From assembly GCF_002154695.1 (NCBI RefSeq), contig NZ_MTAV01000017.1, positions 1 through 41,980 of the forward strand: 41,980 nt of DNA, read 5' to 3'. A model generated the notes under the pieces. That model was given only the letters and a program-made list of their open reading frames with translations, had not been told where the DNA came from and searched no databases. Each line of letters opens with the position of its first letter. Within the stretch, counting starts at the first letter, position 1. This DNA comes from Nostoc sp. T09. Lineage in GTDB: Bacteria; Cyanobacteriota; Cyanobacteriia; Cyanobacteriales; Nostocaceae. Made by a program: the position numbers and the translations under genes. Positions 31,251-40,266 of this stretch are shown here, piece after piece.

Positions 31251-31290
31251 GCTAATGACTAATTACATCTTTAGCCATTAGCAGTTTTTT
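31251..31290 (+). terminator. Intrinsic terminator candidate
   Basis: CTAATGACTAA (from 31252) pairs with TTAGCCATTAG (to 31281) with one mismatch, followed by a run of six T (31285-31290). It would end the transcript of the zinc-ribbon gene 240 bp after its stop, facing the convergent murF. Confidence 0.5.
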
Positions 31291-31325
31291 ATTACCTATT
31301 ACCCATTATTGGATGACTACCAATT

Positions 31326-32681
31326 TCAGCTAACAAATTCCGCACGCAACTGATTGACAACTCGATCCAACCCTACGGAATGGGCAGCTTTGAACAATAA
31401 ACGATCGCCTTCTTGGACAAATGTCTTTAATCTCGCCACTAATTCTGCATGGGTGGTAAAGCACTCGGATGGGATACCTTCAGCGCTTTTGGCGATCGCT
31501 TCGGCATCTTGTCCATCTACCAACACTAACAACCCATCTAATTTCAACTTTTGCACCGTTTCTCCAACTCTTTGGTGCAACTGTGGCGATCGCTCTCCTA
31601 ATTCTTTCATCGCACCTAACACTGCAATCTTGCGTTTTCCTGGTGTGTCTGCCAATAACTGCAATGCTGCTAACATAGCTTCCGGTGCGGCATTGTAAGT
31701 CTCATCTAAAATGACTACATCATTAGGCAAGGCAAAGCGCTGCGATCGCCCTTTGGGCATATCGACATTTACACCGGCTTGCAAAGATGCCCAATCAATT
31801 CCTACTACCTTAGCTACTGCCAAAGCTGCCAAAAAATTCGTGGCGTTGTGACGACCGACTAAGGGTAAAGGTAGCTGGATTCCCGCCACTGTCATCTTTT
31901 CATTATCAATTAGCTGCCCTACGATATCGCCGCCAGACAAGCCGTAAGTGATCGTTAGTCCTTGCCAAACTTGAGTTGCTGTGGAAATTAACAAAGGATT
32001 ATCGTAGTTGAGAATTGCCACGCTATCCTTTGGCATTTCGGCTAATAACTCACATTTTGCTTGAGCGATCGCGGTTTCGGAACCGAGTAACTCAATATGT
32101 GCCGTCCCGACATTGGTAATTACTCCGATTGTTGGATTAGCTATATGCGTAAGTTCGGCAATCTGTCCCTTACCCCGCATTGCCATTTCAATCACAGCGT
32201 AATCATGTTCTGAACTTAGTTCTAAGAGGGTTTTCGGGACACCAATTTCGTTATTGTAATTGCCATAGGTTTTGTGAACTCGCCCATGAGTTGCCAAAAC
32301 TGCGGCAATTATTTCCTTCGTTGTAGTTTTACCCACAGAACCAGTTACCCCAATCACTGGAATATCAAAGCGATCGCGCCACCAACGGGCAATTTTCTGA
32401 TAGGCTAAGAGCGTATTTTTTACTTGTAATACAGGAAAACCAGGATTTTCGTAGGCAAAATCAACAATTGCGGCTAATGCACCTTTAGCGATCGCTGTTG
32501 CTACAAACTCATGTCCATCAAAATTTTCACCTCGCAAAGCCACAAACACTTCACCTGGCTTGAGGATACGAGTGTCTGTTTGGATACCGCTACCTAGTTG
32601 TGCTAAAGCGGTTGCTGATAAATTGACAGGCTGGGCTAAAAGAATTTCAACCAGTTGATTTAAGGTGGCAGAACAAGGCAT
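31326..32681 (-). CDS. murF: UDP-N-acetylmuramoyl-tripeptide--D-alanyl-D-alanine ligase
   Basis: 451 residues, ATG 32681. Mur-ligase order: N-terminal UDP-substrate domain with QTDTRILKPGEVFVALRG (~35-51), ATP-binding P-loop GVTGSVGKTT (111-120), NEIGVPKTLLEL, EMAMRGKGQI, GVITNVGTAH, the C-terminal DETYNAAPEAMLAAL and AVLGAMKELGERS. These DSR-like and GSVGKTT features indicate MurF, which adds D-Ala-D-Ala to the muramyl tripeptide in the cytosol. Several HIP1 sites lie inside. Single gene; the next gene upstream ends 70 bp away. Confidence 0.94.
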   Translation of the reverse strand: MPCSATLNQLVEILLAQPVNLSATALAQLGSGIQTDTRILKPGEVFVALRGENFDGHEFVATAIAKGALAAIVDFAYENPGFPVLQVKNTLLAYQKIARWWRDRFDIPVIGVTGSVGKTTTKEIIAAVLATHGRVHKTYGNYNNEIGVPKTLLELSSEHDYAVIEMAMRGKGQIAELTHIANPTIGVITNVGTAHIELLGSETAIAQAKCELLAEMPKDSVAILNYDNPLLISTATQVWQGLTITYGLSGGDIVGQLIDNEKMTVAGIQLPLPLVGRHNATNFLAALAVAKVVGIDWASLQAGVNVDMPKGRSQRFALPNDVVILDETYNAAPEAMLAALQLLADTPGKRKIAVLGAMKELGERSPQLHQRVGETVQKLKLDGLLVLVDGQDAEAIAKSAEGIPSECFTTHAELVARLKTFVQEGDRLLFKAAHSVGLDRVVNQLRAEFVS

Positions 32682-32751
32682 AAGAGTAGAATTGTTCCCA
32701 AGAATAAATTATTGAAATTCTAGTGGCAAAAGCATAAAATTTAAATCTTTA

Positions 32752-33180
32752 TTATTCCGATGGCTTATTCTTAGGACTCACGACAAAATATAGCTGTGAG
32801 CGATAAAAACAAACATCAAACTCCATAAAAAAATTAACTTGCCCCAAAATCAGAGGAACTTGCACAGCCTTCGTCCAAGCAAATACAAGTTGTACAGGCT
32901 CAAACTGACTAATCGTTGCCTGAATAACTACAACACGAGCATCATACTGAGCAAGATTCCCTGTCAAATTCAAAGTTGCTGTCTGACGCTCCCAAATATA
33001 TCCCAGATCAATACCTAATTGGTAAGGTAAGACATTAACTGTTGCTCCAGTATCTAGTAATGCGGATGCTGTCACAAAAGATTGTTGGTTTACGAGTGTG
33101 ATAGGCATATAGGGTCGAAAACCTGCTTCCCCTAATGTTGCTTCAGCATTAACAAAAGGAAATTGCTCACTGCTGGTCAT
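32752..33180 (-). CDS. Retropepsin-like aspartyl protease-fold protein
   Basis: 142 residues from ATG 33180. The core motif SALLDTGATVNVLP (D43-T44-G45-A46) is the DTGA signature of clan AA/retropepsin-like proteins, followed by PLILGQVNFFMEFDV, the ILG-type second motif of these folds. There is no signal peptide. In retropepsins two such chains dimerise to form the active site; the natural substrate in cyanobacteria is not known. Its start overlaps the preceding small gene by 14 bp (33167-33180), so the two are coupled. Confidence 0.75.
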   Translation of the reverse strand: MTSSEQFPFVNAEATLGEAGFRPYMPITLVNQQSFVTASALLDTGATVNVLPYQLGIDLGYIWERQTATLNLTGNLAQYDARVVVIQATISQFEPVQLVFAWTKAVQVPLILGQVNFFMEFDVCFYRSQLYFVVSPKNKPSE

Positions 33181-33388
33181 GATTTTGCGTTTTGGTCGCT
33201 TGCAAAACTTCTAACATTGTATTTGCGGCTTCAAAAGCATCATAAGGAGACCAAACAGGATAAGATTGTCCAGGTTTGAGCAATTCAGCCTCTTGCTGGG
33301 CTAATTCGGACACTAAAACCTGCACAATGTAGAGCTTGTCCGCACGGTTGAGTTTTTGCAGTGTGCTAAGTAGTTCTGCTGAAACCAT
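33167..33388 (-). CDS. Small hypothetical protein coupled to the retropepsin-like gene
   Basis: 73 residues from ATG 33388. It starts VSAELLSTLQKLNRADKLYIVQVLVSELAQQE, a predicted helical dimer-forming segment, then KPGQSYPVWSPYDAFEAANTML and a polar end. Small cyanobacterial proteins with this ...LLKPGQ.YPVWSPYDAFEAA... pattern are familiar to me, usually beside a DTGA-type protein. The layout (small helical protein first, overlapping partner second) resembles toxin-antitoxin modules, but no toxicity is known. Confidence 0.65.
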   Translation of the reverse strand: MVSAELLSTLQKLNRADKLYIVQVLVSELAQQEAELLKPGQSYPVWSPYDAFEAANTMLEVLQATKTQNHDQQ

Positions 33389-33509
33389 TTTTGGATGCTC
33401 CGACTAGTAAACACAGTTTAACTTGATCGTATGGCAATTAGCTTTTAAAGCTGAAGTTTCAAATGCCTGAATTTGCTAGGATTTGGATAGATTTGTTGCT
33501 GCATATTTG

Positions 33510-34742
33510 ATGACTTTTGATTTTGCCAATTCTTTAATTCCCGATACTGCGCTTTCGGTAACTGGGTTAACTGACTACATCCGCTTGCTGTTGGAACAAG
33601 ATGAACAACTGCGACAAGTTTGGGTGACTGGAGAAGTTTCCAGCGCTAACCATCATCGCAGTGGGTTATTTTTCACGTTGCAAGATACCGATGGTACAGC
33701 AGGAATTAAATGTGTGGCGTGGAATAGCCAACTGGCGAAACTGGCACAATTACCTATTCCTGGTGAGCAGTTAATTATCTTGGGTAGTCTGAGGGTTTAT
33801 CCGCAAAGGGGAGAATATCAACTTTCTGTTTGGCAAGCTTTACCTGCTGGTGCTGGTTTGCAGGCGTTGCGCTATCAACAGTTAAAGAACCGCTTATTGT
33901 CTGAGGGATTATTCGATTCCCAAAGAAAGCGATCGCTTCCTTCTCACCCCCAAATTATCGCCGTAATCACTTCCCCAACTGCTGCGGCTTGGGGTGATAT
34001 CCAAAGAACGCTCAAACAAAGGTATCCAGGGTTACAGGTTTTATTTTCTCCTGCGACAGTGCAGGGTGAGCAAGCACCAGAATCGATAGTTAAAGCTATT
34101 GAGCGAGTAGAACGAGATGGTCGCGCCGAGGTGATAATTTTAGCCAGAGGCGGCGGCGCAGTTGAGGAATTAGCTTGTTTTAATAATGAACGAGTCGTGC
34201 GATCGCTCGCTAATTGTTCCATACCTGTGATTACTGGTATTGGTCATCAAAGAGATGAATCTTTAGCAGATTTAGTAGCAGATGTATCTGTGCATACTCC
34301 CACCGCTGCGGCAGAAATGGTTGTACCAGCGATCGCAGAGTTATATACCCAACATCGGCAACGAGTAGATGCTTTATATGATGCAGTATATGAAGCTAGG
34401 AGAAATGCCGAAAAGCAAGTAAAGATTTTATACAATCGGTTACGAAATTTACGCTTAGATCAGCAAGTGCAACAAGAAGTACAAAGGCTAACTTGGAAAC
34501 GTCAGCAATTGGTACAAGCAACCAAAAGGCGATCGCAGCAAGCAAGCCAACATTTAGAAATGTTACACCAAAAGTTAGTCACTCTTGACCCGAAAGCAGT
34601 GTTGCAGCGTGGTTATGCTGTAGTTAGACAAGAAAATGGTGCGATCGCTCGCTCTGTTGCGGAGTTAGCTGTAGGAGATGAGTTATTGATTCAGTTGGGG
34701 CAGGGAGAAGTTAAAGTGAAAGTTAAGGAAGTCAAAGATTAA
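33510..34742 (+). CDS. xseA: Exodeoxyribonuclease VII large subunit
   Basis: The frame has a TTG start at 33483; ATG 33510 (MTFDFANSLIPDTALSVTGL) fits the family better and gives 410 residues. The N-terminal OB-fold spans about 20-100 (VWVTGEVSSANHHRSGLFFTLQD). The catalytic part contains IAVITSPTAAAWGDIQRTLKQRYP, ARGGGAVEELACFNNE, and PVITGIGHQRDESLADLVADV, typical of XseA. A coiled-coil C-terminal region follows (about 270-370). It degrades single-stranded DNA with XseB. Two genes, 18 bp apart, form one unit. Confidence 0.94.
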   Translation: MTFDFANSLIPDTALSVTGLTDYIRLLLEQDEQLRQVWVTGEVSSANHHRSGLFFTLQDTDGTAGIKCVAWNSQLAKLAQLPIPGEQLIILGSLRVYPQRGEYQLSVWQALPAGAGLQALRYQQLKNRLLSEGLFDSQRKRSLPSHPQIIAVITSPTAAAWGDIQRTLKQRYPGLQVLFSPATVQGEQAPESIVKAIERVERDGRAEVIILARGGGAVEELACFNNERVVRSLANCSIPVITGIGHQRDESLADLVADVSVHTPTAAAEMVVPAIAELYTQHRQRVDALYDAVYEARRNAEKQVKILYNRLRNLRLDQQVQQEVQRLTWKRQQLVQATKRRSQQASQHLEMLHQKLVTLDPKAVLQRGYAVVRQENGAIARSVAELAVGDELLIQLGQGEVKVKVKEVKD

Positions 34743-34760
34743 CAAACCGCAGAGAGTTTA

Positions 34761-34994
34761 ATGATTAAACGTAATAGCGCGTCTAATTCGGATGCAGTAG
34801 CAGCTTGGAATTATGAGGCTAAGGTTGCTGAAATCGAAAAAATTATCACTAGCATTGAGACAGGCGAGTTGGAATTAGAACAGGTATTTGACCAATTTAC
34901 AACTGCTGTGGAATACTTGCGTCAATGCGAAAATTTTTTGCAGCAGCGACAGCAACAGGTAGATTTGTTAATTGAAACCTTGAGCGATGATTAA
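34761..34994 (+). CDS. xseB: Exodeoxyribonuclease VII small subunit
   Basis: 77 residues from ATG 34761, 18 bp after xseA. The pattern [45 protein letters not shown] is the helical XseB domain (family length 60-85). It stabilises XseA as several small subunits per large one. Gene order xseA-xseB in one unit supports the call. The next gene is convergent, with 23 bp between. Confidence 0.93.
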   Translation: MIKRNSASNSDAVAAWNYEAKVAEIEKIITSIETGELELEQVFDQFTTAVEYLRQCENFLQQRQQQVDLLIETLSDD

Positions 34995-35017
34995 AATTTA
35001 GCCCCTGCTTGCCGAGG

Positions 35018-35686
35018 TTAGGGGATAAAACCGAAATCTTTTCTGAGAATATTTTCAGCCTCCGTAATCGTCTTGACTTTACGCTCTGTCAGTTTTTTAC
35101 TAATATTCTCATCAACTTTAAATCCATTTTTTTCTCGATGGTAAAGTATTGTGACTGGGAAAGGTGGGGGCGCATTTAAGGGGTAACTGCGAGATGTAAT
35201 GAAATTACTAGTCATGTAGTTACCAACCAGAAGAATACCATCCTCATCAGGCCCATCAAAATCAAGTTCTAGAAAAGATACAGCTTTGATCCCTAAAAAA
35301 TTCCAAGCTTGCACATTTTGAGATTGGGGGAAAGTATAGACTACTCGGTTATTCTTCACCAAATACAAAGAAAGTTTGGCTTTTTTGGAACCCTTAAGAA
35401 ATTCTTGAACTGGCACAAATATACAGTAACCAAAATCTTGTAATTTAACGCGAAATGCGTGTTTAAAAAGTATGTTTTGTCGTGGTAGTGCTTGCTTAAG
35501 TTGGCTAATTTCCTCGGATGTTACGCGAGTAGGACTAAGTTGTTTTGCCTGTGCTTCAACAACGAGATTTGTAGATAAGTCCGCAGCAAGGCTGCTAATT
35601 GCTAATAAAGTAGTGAGAGATGTTAGGCTGATGGCAAATACGCATCTCTTAGCCCAGTCTAGCTTCCAAGTTTGATGATTCATCAT
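35018..35686 (-). CDS. Secreted hypothetical protein
   Basis: 222 residues from ATG 35686. The N-terminus (basic start, then CVFAISLTSLTTLLAISSLAA) looks like a signal peptide with cleavage near residue 36. The mature part is beta-rich: QDFGYCIFVPVQEFLKG, LSLYLVKNNRVVYTFPQSQN, SFLELDFDGPDEDGILLVGNY, then PFPVTILYHREKNGFKVD. D-rich DFDGPDEDG might bind a metal. I do not recognise a family. It is convergent with xseB and separated from the transposase region by 110 bp containing a REP palindrome. Confidence 0.65.
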   Translation of the reverse strand: MMNHQTWKLDWAKRCVFAISLTSLTTLLAISSLAADLSTNLVVEAQAKQLSPTRVTSEEISQLKQALPRQNILFKHAFRVKLQDFGYCIFVPVQEFLKGSKKAKLSLYLVKNNRVVYTFPQSQNVQAWNFLGIKAVSFLELDFDGPDEDGILLVGNYMTSNFITSRSYPLNAPPPFPVTILYHREKNGFKVDENISKKLTERKVKTITEAENILRKDFGFIP

Positions 35687-35797
35687 TAATATTTAGTGGG
35701 GAGTTTAAAATCTTGCCTAAAAATATGAGTTAAGTTTAATACAATAGAGACACTTAATTTAGACTAACTTATCACTTATTTATAAAGTCAAACTTCC

Positions 35798-35830
35798 AGA
35801 TCCCCGACTTCTTTAAGAAGTCGGGGATCT
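35798..35830. repeat. 33-bp REP-type palindrome (copy 2, perfect)
   Basis: AGATCCCCGACTTCTT, one central T, then the exact complement: a 16-bp stem. It lies 8 bp downstream of the RAYT transposase stop. Same family as 3541-3573 and 36457-36494. Confidence 0.92.
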
Positions 35831-35838
35831 ATTCCAGG

Positions 35839-36411
35839 CTAATCATCCAGTAGTAGTCTTTTAAAGCCAGGACTATCAGGAAGGTTATGATCGGCCAAAA
35901 ATTGCTGATAAGCTGATTCTTCCTCAATCTGCATCTTAATATACTCTGTTTTTGGCAGTGTTCCTGCTCGTAACTCTGCATATTCTAAATAGCTGGAAAA
36001 TTCCCATTCTTCAGGTTGCTGTACCAATCCTGCTTTCACAGGATTGAGATGAATATAACGCGTAAGATTTACAAGATAGCCAGGCTGCGAAATATGAATA
36101 CTTTGAAACCGTCCTTGAAATAAAACCCCAGAACGATTTAAACGCTTATTGATTGCCTTTGTGTAAGAGAGTGAAAGGGATTTCATAGCAGTAGACAGAG
36201 TTTCATCTCTTAGGTACACCAAGAAATGATAATGATTCGGCATTAAACAGTAAGCAACAATATCTACTGCATTAGTGATGAGATGTTCCCTTAATAATCG
36301 AAGAAAATAAACATAGTTCTCGCGGTCAAAGAAAATATTTTGGCGATTGTTCCCTCTATTGTAAACATGATAAAACTTCCCAGTTTGCAGGGGAATTCGT
36401 CTTTGTGGCAT
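35839..36411 (-). CDS. REP-associated tyrosine transposase (RAYT, IS200/Y1-type)
   Basis: The frame opens with a TTG at 36417; ATG 36411 (MPQRRIPLQTG) is preferred, giving 190 residues. The Y1/HUH layout is visible: FYHVYNRGNNRQNIFF near the start, the HUH motif LMPNHYHFLVY (two His, about 60 and 62), SLSYTKAINKR with the candidate catalytic tyrosine (about 83), GVLFQGRFQS and YIHLNPVKAGL. These are RAYT signatures rather than those of full IS200 transposases. RAYTs nick single-stranded DNA at REP palindromes. Flanked by REP-type palindromes on both sides, with a third copy at 3541. Confidence 0.9.
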   Translation of the reverse strand: MPQRRIPLQTGKFYHVYNRGNNRQNIFFDRENYVYFLRLLREHLITNAVDIVAYCLMPNHYHFLVYLRDETLSTAMKSLSLSYTKAINKRLNRSGVLFQGRFQSIHISQPGYLVNLTRYIHLNPVKAGLVQQPEEWEFSSYLEYAELRAGTLPKTEYIKMQIEEESAYQQFLADHNLPDSPGFKRLLLDD

Positions 36412-36456
36412 AGGCAAAAATATGAGAGATTGCCTTTAGTATTCCCTTTTTCGGAG

Positions 36457-36494
36457 TTTAGATCCCTGACTTCTTCAAGAAACGGGGATCTAAA
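36457..36494. repeat. REP-type palindrome (copy 3, degenerate)
   Basis: Outer arms TTTAGATCCC (36457-36466) and GGGATCTAAA (36485-36494) are intact. Inside, TTCTT C AAGAA pairs, but the GTC of the right arm is lost. It lies about 45 bp upstream of the RAYT start and contains the stop codon (36490-36492) of the cupin-like gene. Confidence 0.8.
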
Positions 36495-36879
36495 GGAAGC
36501 GAGTATTAGAAATCCCGACGCTATCACCTGGCTTTGAAGGCCATCTAATAGTTAAAATAGTGCAATCAGATTCAGCTACCCAGGTATGCAGCACACCTGC
36601 ACACCAGAGAACATAATCACCTGCACGCGATAATAAAATCTCTCTATCTTCAAATTGCAAGCGAAATTGTCCGTTAATGAGAATGGAAAGAGTCGCAGCT
36701 TGATTATTGACTGCCCACTGAGTTCTACTATCACCAGCTTTGTGAACACCCCATTTAACTTCTAGTGCTTCTGTAGAACGCGGATCTTCGACAGGGGTGA
36801 TAAAGTGCCCCAGGAACCATCCCCAGCGATTAGCACCCTCTTGTTCGGCGTTTCCGAAAATAACTTTGTCATTTGTCAT
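36490..36879 (-). CDS. Cupin-fold-like small protein coupled to galK
   Basis: The frame is open further upstream through galK, but ATG 36879 ([22 protein letters not shown]) overlaps the galK stop by ATGA, so I start there (129 residues). [39 protein letters not shown] and [18 protein letters not shown] give the alternating strands and a GVLHTW histidine typical of a single-domain cupin. Function unknown; being coupled to galactokinase, it may deal with a sugar or its derivative. The stop codon lies inside a REP-type palindrome. Confidence 0.65.
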   Translation of the reverse strand: MTNDKVIFGNAEQEGANRWGWFLGHFITPVEDPRSTEALEVKWGVHKAGDSRTQWAVNNQAATLSILINGQFRLQFEDREILLSRAGDYVLWCAGVLHTWVAESDCTILTIRWPSKPGDSVGISNTRFL

Positions 36880-37949
36880 TTGTCGCAAGTCTCCGGAACC
36901 AAAATTTGTCCGGTGTAACCTGCTTGATTGTACGCTTGTAGGGCGTGATTTGCGATCGCTCCGGCTTCGCCTGCTGCAACTAAGGCTACGCAAGCACCTC
37001 CAAAACCAGCACCAGTGAGCCTTGCACCAAAAACCCCTGGTGTTTTTTGCAAAATCTCTACTAATGTGTCCAGTGCTGGAACAGAAACTTCGTAATCATC
37101 CCGCAAGCTAGCGTGAGATGCGTTCATCAACTCGCCAAAACGCCCAGATGATACACCCTGCAACACCTCTAAGACACGGTTATTTTCTGTAACTACATGA
37201 CGGGCACGACGACGTAAGGGTTCGGGTAACTCTTCTACATCGCTAGCATCAGTAATATCTCGTAGCGCTTTTACCCCAAGCGATCGCGCCGCCTCTTCAC
37301 ACTCTGCTCGCCTTTGGTTATATCCACTACTTGCTAGAGTGCGAGGTACACCACTATCGATCACTAAAATTTCTGCTCCACTGGGCAAAGGTAGCACCCG
37401 CCGTTCTAGAGTACGCGTATCTAAAAATAGGATATGCTCAGTATCAGCCAAGCTAGAAGCCATCTGATCCATGATGCCGCATTGCACACCAGCGTAATGA
37501 ATCTCCGCTTGCTGTGCCAATTGAGCAATTTCTACATCATTAATTGGAAGGTTGAGAAGTTGGCGTACTGCTCTCAGAGTACTAACTTCTAAAGCCGCGC
37601 TACTAGACAAACCTGAACCCATCGGCACTAACGATTTAACATAAACATTCAGTGATGGGATTGTATATGCTTGTTGTTGTAAAACCTGAATACAGCCGAA
37701 AATATAACTCGCAAATCCAGATGGTGTATGGTTGATGTCTAAAACGCTGACTTGCTCATCTAGATTTTCTGAGTAAAAGTGATGTTGTCCATCACTACTA
37801 AAACCTAACTGTACCGTTGTTTTTTGCGGAATAGCTGTTGGCAGAACGAAGCCATCATTGTAATCTGTATGTTCGCCTAGTAGGTTTACCCTTCCAGGCG
37901 CACTGGCTTCAGTTTCGGGTGGGTTATCAAATATTTTTTGGAAGTTCAT
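36876..37949 (-). CDS. galK: Galactokinase
   Basis: 357 residues, ATG 37949. GHMP-kinase motifs are in order: galactokinase signature [20 protein letters not shown] (17-36), phosphate loop [13 protein letters not shown] (about 109-121), [23 protein letters not shown] and the C-terminal motif [16 protein letters not shown]. It makes galactose-1-phosphate from galactose and ATP. No galT or galE is next to it; the cupin follows with an ATGA overlap that is made from a TGTCATT heptamer repeat (36868-36886). Length is slightly below E. coli GalK (382). Confidence 0.93.
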   Translation of the reverse strand: MNFQKIFDNPPETEASAPGRVNLLGEHTDYNDGFVLPTAIPQKTTVQLGFSSDGQHHFYSENLDEQVSVLDINHTPSGFASYIFGCIQVLQQQAYTIPSLNVYVKSLVPMGSGLSSSAALEVSTLRAVRQLLNLPINDVEIAQLAQQAEIHYAGVQCGIMDQMASSLADTEHILFLDTRTLERRVLPLPSGAEILVIDSGVPRTLASSGYNQRRAECEEAARSLGVKALRDITDASDVEELPEPLRRRARHVVTENNRVLEVLQGVSSGRFGELMNASHASLRDDYEVSVPALDTLVEILQKTPGVFGARLTGAGFGGACVALVAAGEAGAIANHALQAYNQAGYTGQILVPETCDK

Positions 37950-38189
37950 AATTGTTTTGTAATAGCAGAATCAGCAAAGATTAAATCTCTATCGATGGGT
38001 GGAATTTTGGAAATAGATAAATGTATATAAACATCCGGTTTGATTTGTGAAAAATGGCTTATCCCCTACCTTTATGAGTAAGTTTGCAAATCAAATAGAA
38101 GTAATATATCTGCCTAAATTGTAAATTTAAATTACCTCAGCATTTTGCCCATAAAAACTGAAAAAGATTAATTCAGCATTGTACGGCGG

Positions 38190-38915
38190 CTAATTGCCCA
38201 GCAATCGAGCCAATTCATCTTTGATGAGCCGATAACACTCACAGGATATGGCTTCTAAACCTTCTCTATTGAGAATGGTAATCAGACCGCGATGATAACT
38301 GATTATTCCCTGCTCGCTGAGAGTACCAGCAGCCACCGTCACACCAGAGCGACGTACACCCAGCATATGAGAAATATATTCCTGAGTCAGGGGTAACTTG
38401 TCTGATTGTATACGGTCAGACGCTGTTAGCAGCCAACGAGCGAGCCGCGCTTCCAGCGTATGCAGACGATTACACACAGCTGCTTGTGACACTTGAGCGT
38501 ACATAGCTTGTACGTAGCGTAGCAGTAGCTTCTGAAGAGGTCCACCCCGTTCAAACTCGATTTTTAGAATATCTGCATTTATCTGCATGGCATCGCCTGG
38601 AATTTGTACAACACCGCTTGTAGTCGTTGTCTTACCTCCCAAAATTACAGGAATACCCACCATGCCTTCATTACCCACCAAACCTACTTCTACTGTCGAC
38701 CCATTTTCCGTAGTAATAACTATAGAAACTACTGAATTCTTAGGGAAATAAACCTGTGTTATTGGTTCTTCTGCGTGATAAAGAACCTGTCCTGACGAAA
38801 GCGAAACGAACTTTAAATGGGGGAGAAGACGCTCATATTCATAGGCAGGAAGAGACGCAAGTAGCCGATTCTCTCTCATGATAGTAGGAGTTTTATTAAT
38901 TAACATAAAATTCAC
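38190..38915 (-). CDS. Crp/Fnr-family transcriptional regulator
   Basis: 241 residues. ATG 38915 has CAGGTG eleven bases upstream; a later ATG (38879) lacks any such site, so the first is chosen. It has an N-terminal cyclic-nucleotide-like beta-barrel (about 20-120; PKNSVVSIVITTENGSTVEVGLVGNEGMVG), a long helix (124-150) and a C-terminal winged helix with LPLTQEYISHMLGVRRSGVT (175-194). The strict cAMP-binding loop is not conserved (EVGLVGNEGMVGIP replaces FGExAL), so the ligand is uncertain. It carries two nearby Cys at the C-terminus (ISCECYR). Single gene. Confidence 0.88.
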   Translation of the reverse strand: MNFMLINKTPTIMRENRLLASLPAYEYERLLPHLKFVSLSSGQVLYHAEEPITQVYFPKNSVVSIVITTENGSTVEVGLVGNEGMVGIPVILGGKTTTTSGVVQIPGDAMQINADILKIEFERGGPLQKLLLRYVQAMYAQVSQAAVCNRLHTLEARLARWLLTASDRIQSDKLPLTQEYISHMLGVRRSGVTVAAGTLSEQGIISYHRGLITILNREGLEAISCECYRLIKDELARLLGN

Positions 38916-39538
38916 CTGACTGTAGTCACGGCTGTTTAAAAAACTTGCCTAAAATATGATTCCGTCATTCTCAGGTTTACCAGGCGGCAAGCGATCGCTT
39001 CTGTTCAGCAAATGTGACAGAATGCAGCGTGATTTTATCCGAACTCACCAATGTTATTAATCATTACTTTCGCATTAATTGTCAGTTAACAGATGTTTTT
39101 GCCTCTAACAAATGACGGCGGAGCGGCGGTAAACCGCCGCTCCGCCGCTTTTTTTATAAAATTGCTATGTTAACTAACCAACATATATTTATACTATATG
39201 TTAGTTTGCTAACATAAAGCGTTAACAAGCAATAAATATTTTGGTAGAGCTTATTAACTGCGGGGACTTATTTAATGGAGATTAGACTGGTACAAACAAA
39301 CTTTTAAAATTTGTGTTTCAATCACCTTCCATTCTGGAGAAAACTGACTTTAAGCTGCGCCACCTACTGAGAAATACTTTCTTGTTATTGCCTATATAGG
39401 ACTGTTTACCTAGAGTTTAAGCAAGGTCTATATAATAAACCTACTGAGTACTTCTATTTCATCAAGTATGGCGTAGTCTGTCTACTTGTATCAATATGCC
39501 AGTAAAACGGTATTCGTGGCTGCATTTTAAATAGTTTT
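38916..39538. other. 623-bp gene-poor region with an orphan terminator
   Basis: No convincing ORF. It holds a HIP1 site (about 38989), a strong plus-strand terminator (39116-39155), and A+T-rich inverted repeats around 39173-39230 (AACATATA with TATATGTT, and repeated GTTAAC/GCTAAC). A small RNA ending at 39155 is possible. Confidence 0.4.
39116..39155 (+). terminator. Strong orphan rho-independent terminator
   Basis: CGGCGGAGCGGCGGT (39116-39130) pairs perfectly over 15 bp with its complement (39133-39147) across two bases, then CTTTTTTT. The poly-T is only on the plus strand, yet no plus-strand gene lies upstream: the closest gene is the divergent Crp-family gene at 38915. It therefore ends an unannotated transcript. 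Confidence 0.85.
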
Positions 39539-39808
39539 TTAACAAGCTCTGGCAAAGTTTTTTTGTTCCCGACTCAGCACTTTATGAGAAAAATTATTGC
39601 CCAGTGGAAATATATCTCCCTCCGCTAACCAGATCATAGTTTCATAGCCAACCCTATCCATTTCGGGATCTGTTGCTATAGGCATCTCCACTAAATAAAG
39701 CCAGCTACTTGGCTCAAATCGATAGTTTTTGATGATGCCTTCTCCACCTACAAACTCTACTATCTGACCTTCACAAAACTTAGGTTTGCCCAAAATACTT
39801 GCAGTCAT
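39539..39808 (-). CDS. Small hypothetical protein, SH3-like
   Basis: The frame opens at 39850, but ATG 39808 (MTASILGKPKFCEGQIVEFVGG) has an AAGG ribosome-binding site; I use it (89 residues). It reads FCEGQIVEFVGGEGIIKNYRFEPSSWLYLVEMPI, then DPEMDRVGYETMIWLAEGDI, a pattern typical of small cyanobacterial proteins with an SH3-like barrel (K.R.GQ.VEF.GG.G.IK). Function unknown. Isolated by long gene-free stretches on both sides. Confidence 0.65.
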   Translation of the reverse strand: MTASILGKPKFCEGQIVEFVGGEGIIKNYRFEPSSWLYLVEMPIATDPEMDRVGYETMIWLAEGDIFPLGNNFSHKVLSREQKNFARAC

Positions 39809-40266
39809 TGCCTTAACAATCCTTTGCGTAATACAGCCCCAGAACACCATTTCACTAATCTAAGAAAACCATTTTCTATTACAGATAAGACCGTAATTTA
39901 TTTTAATCAACTAGAAGAAAATGGCTTTTATATTTACAAGTTTTACTAGTGAACCAGTGTCATAGCTAATGTTATAACTATTAGCCACCTTAGTAGTCTC
40001 TATCAAGAGTTTCAAGGTTGCCTATGCCAGAGGTTTTAAGGTTAACTTTGGGTTTTTACATCTAGAGTCAGAAATTTAAATTTAAGAAAATAATCTTTAT
40101 TTTTTGGAGCTTTGTATGTGCGAAAGCGTACAGATTTTACTAGCCAATTCATCTATTTTATTTCTGAAATATTGTGTTTTTTTTAGAATTATTTTACATT
40201 GATAGCTCAGCCAAACTTGAGAGAATTTTATATTAAACATTCACCTTAAAAATAACAGTTAATAAA

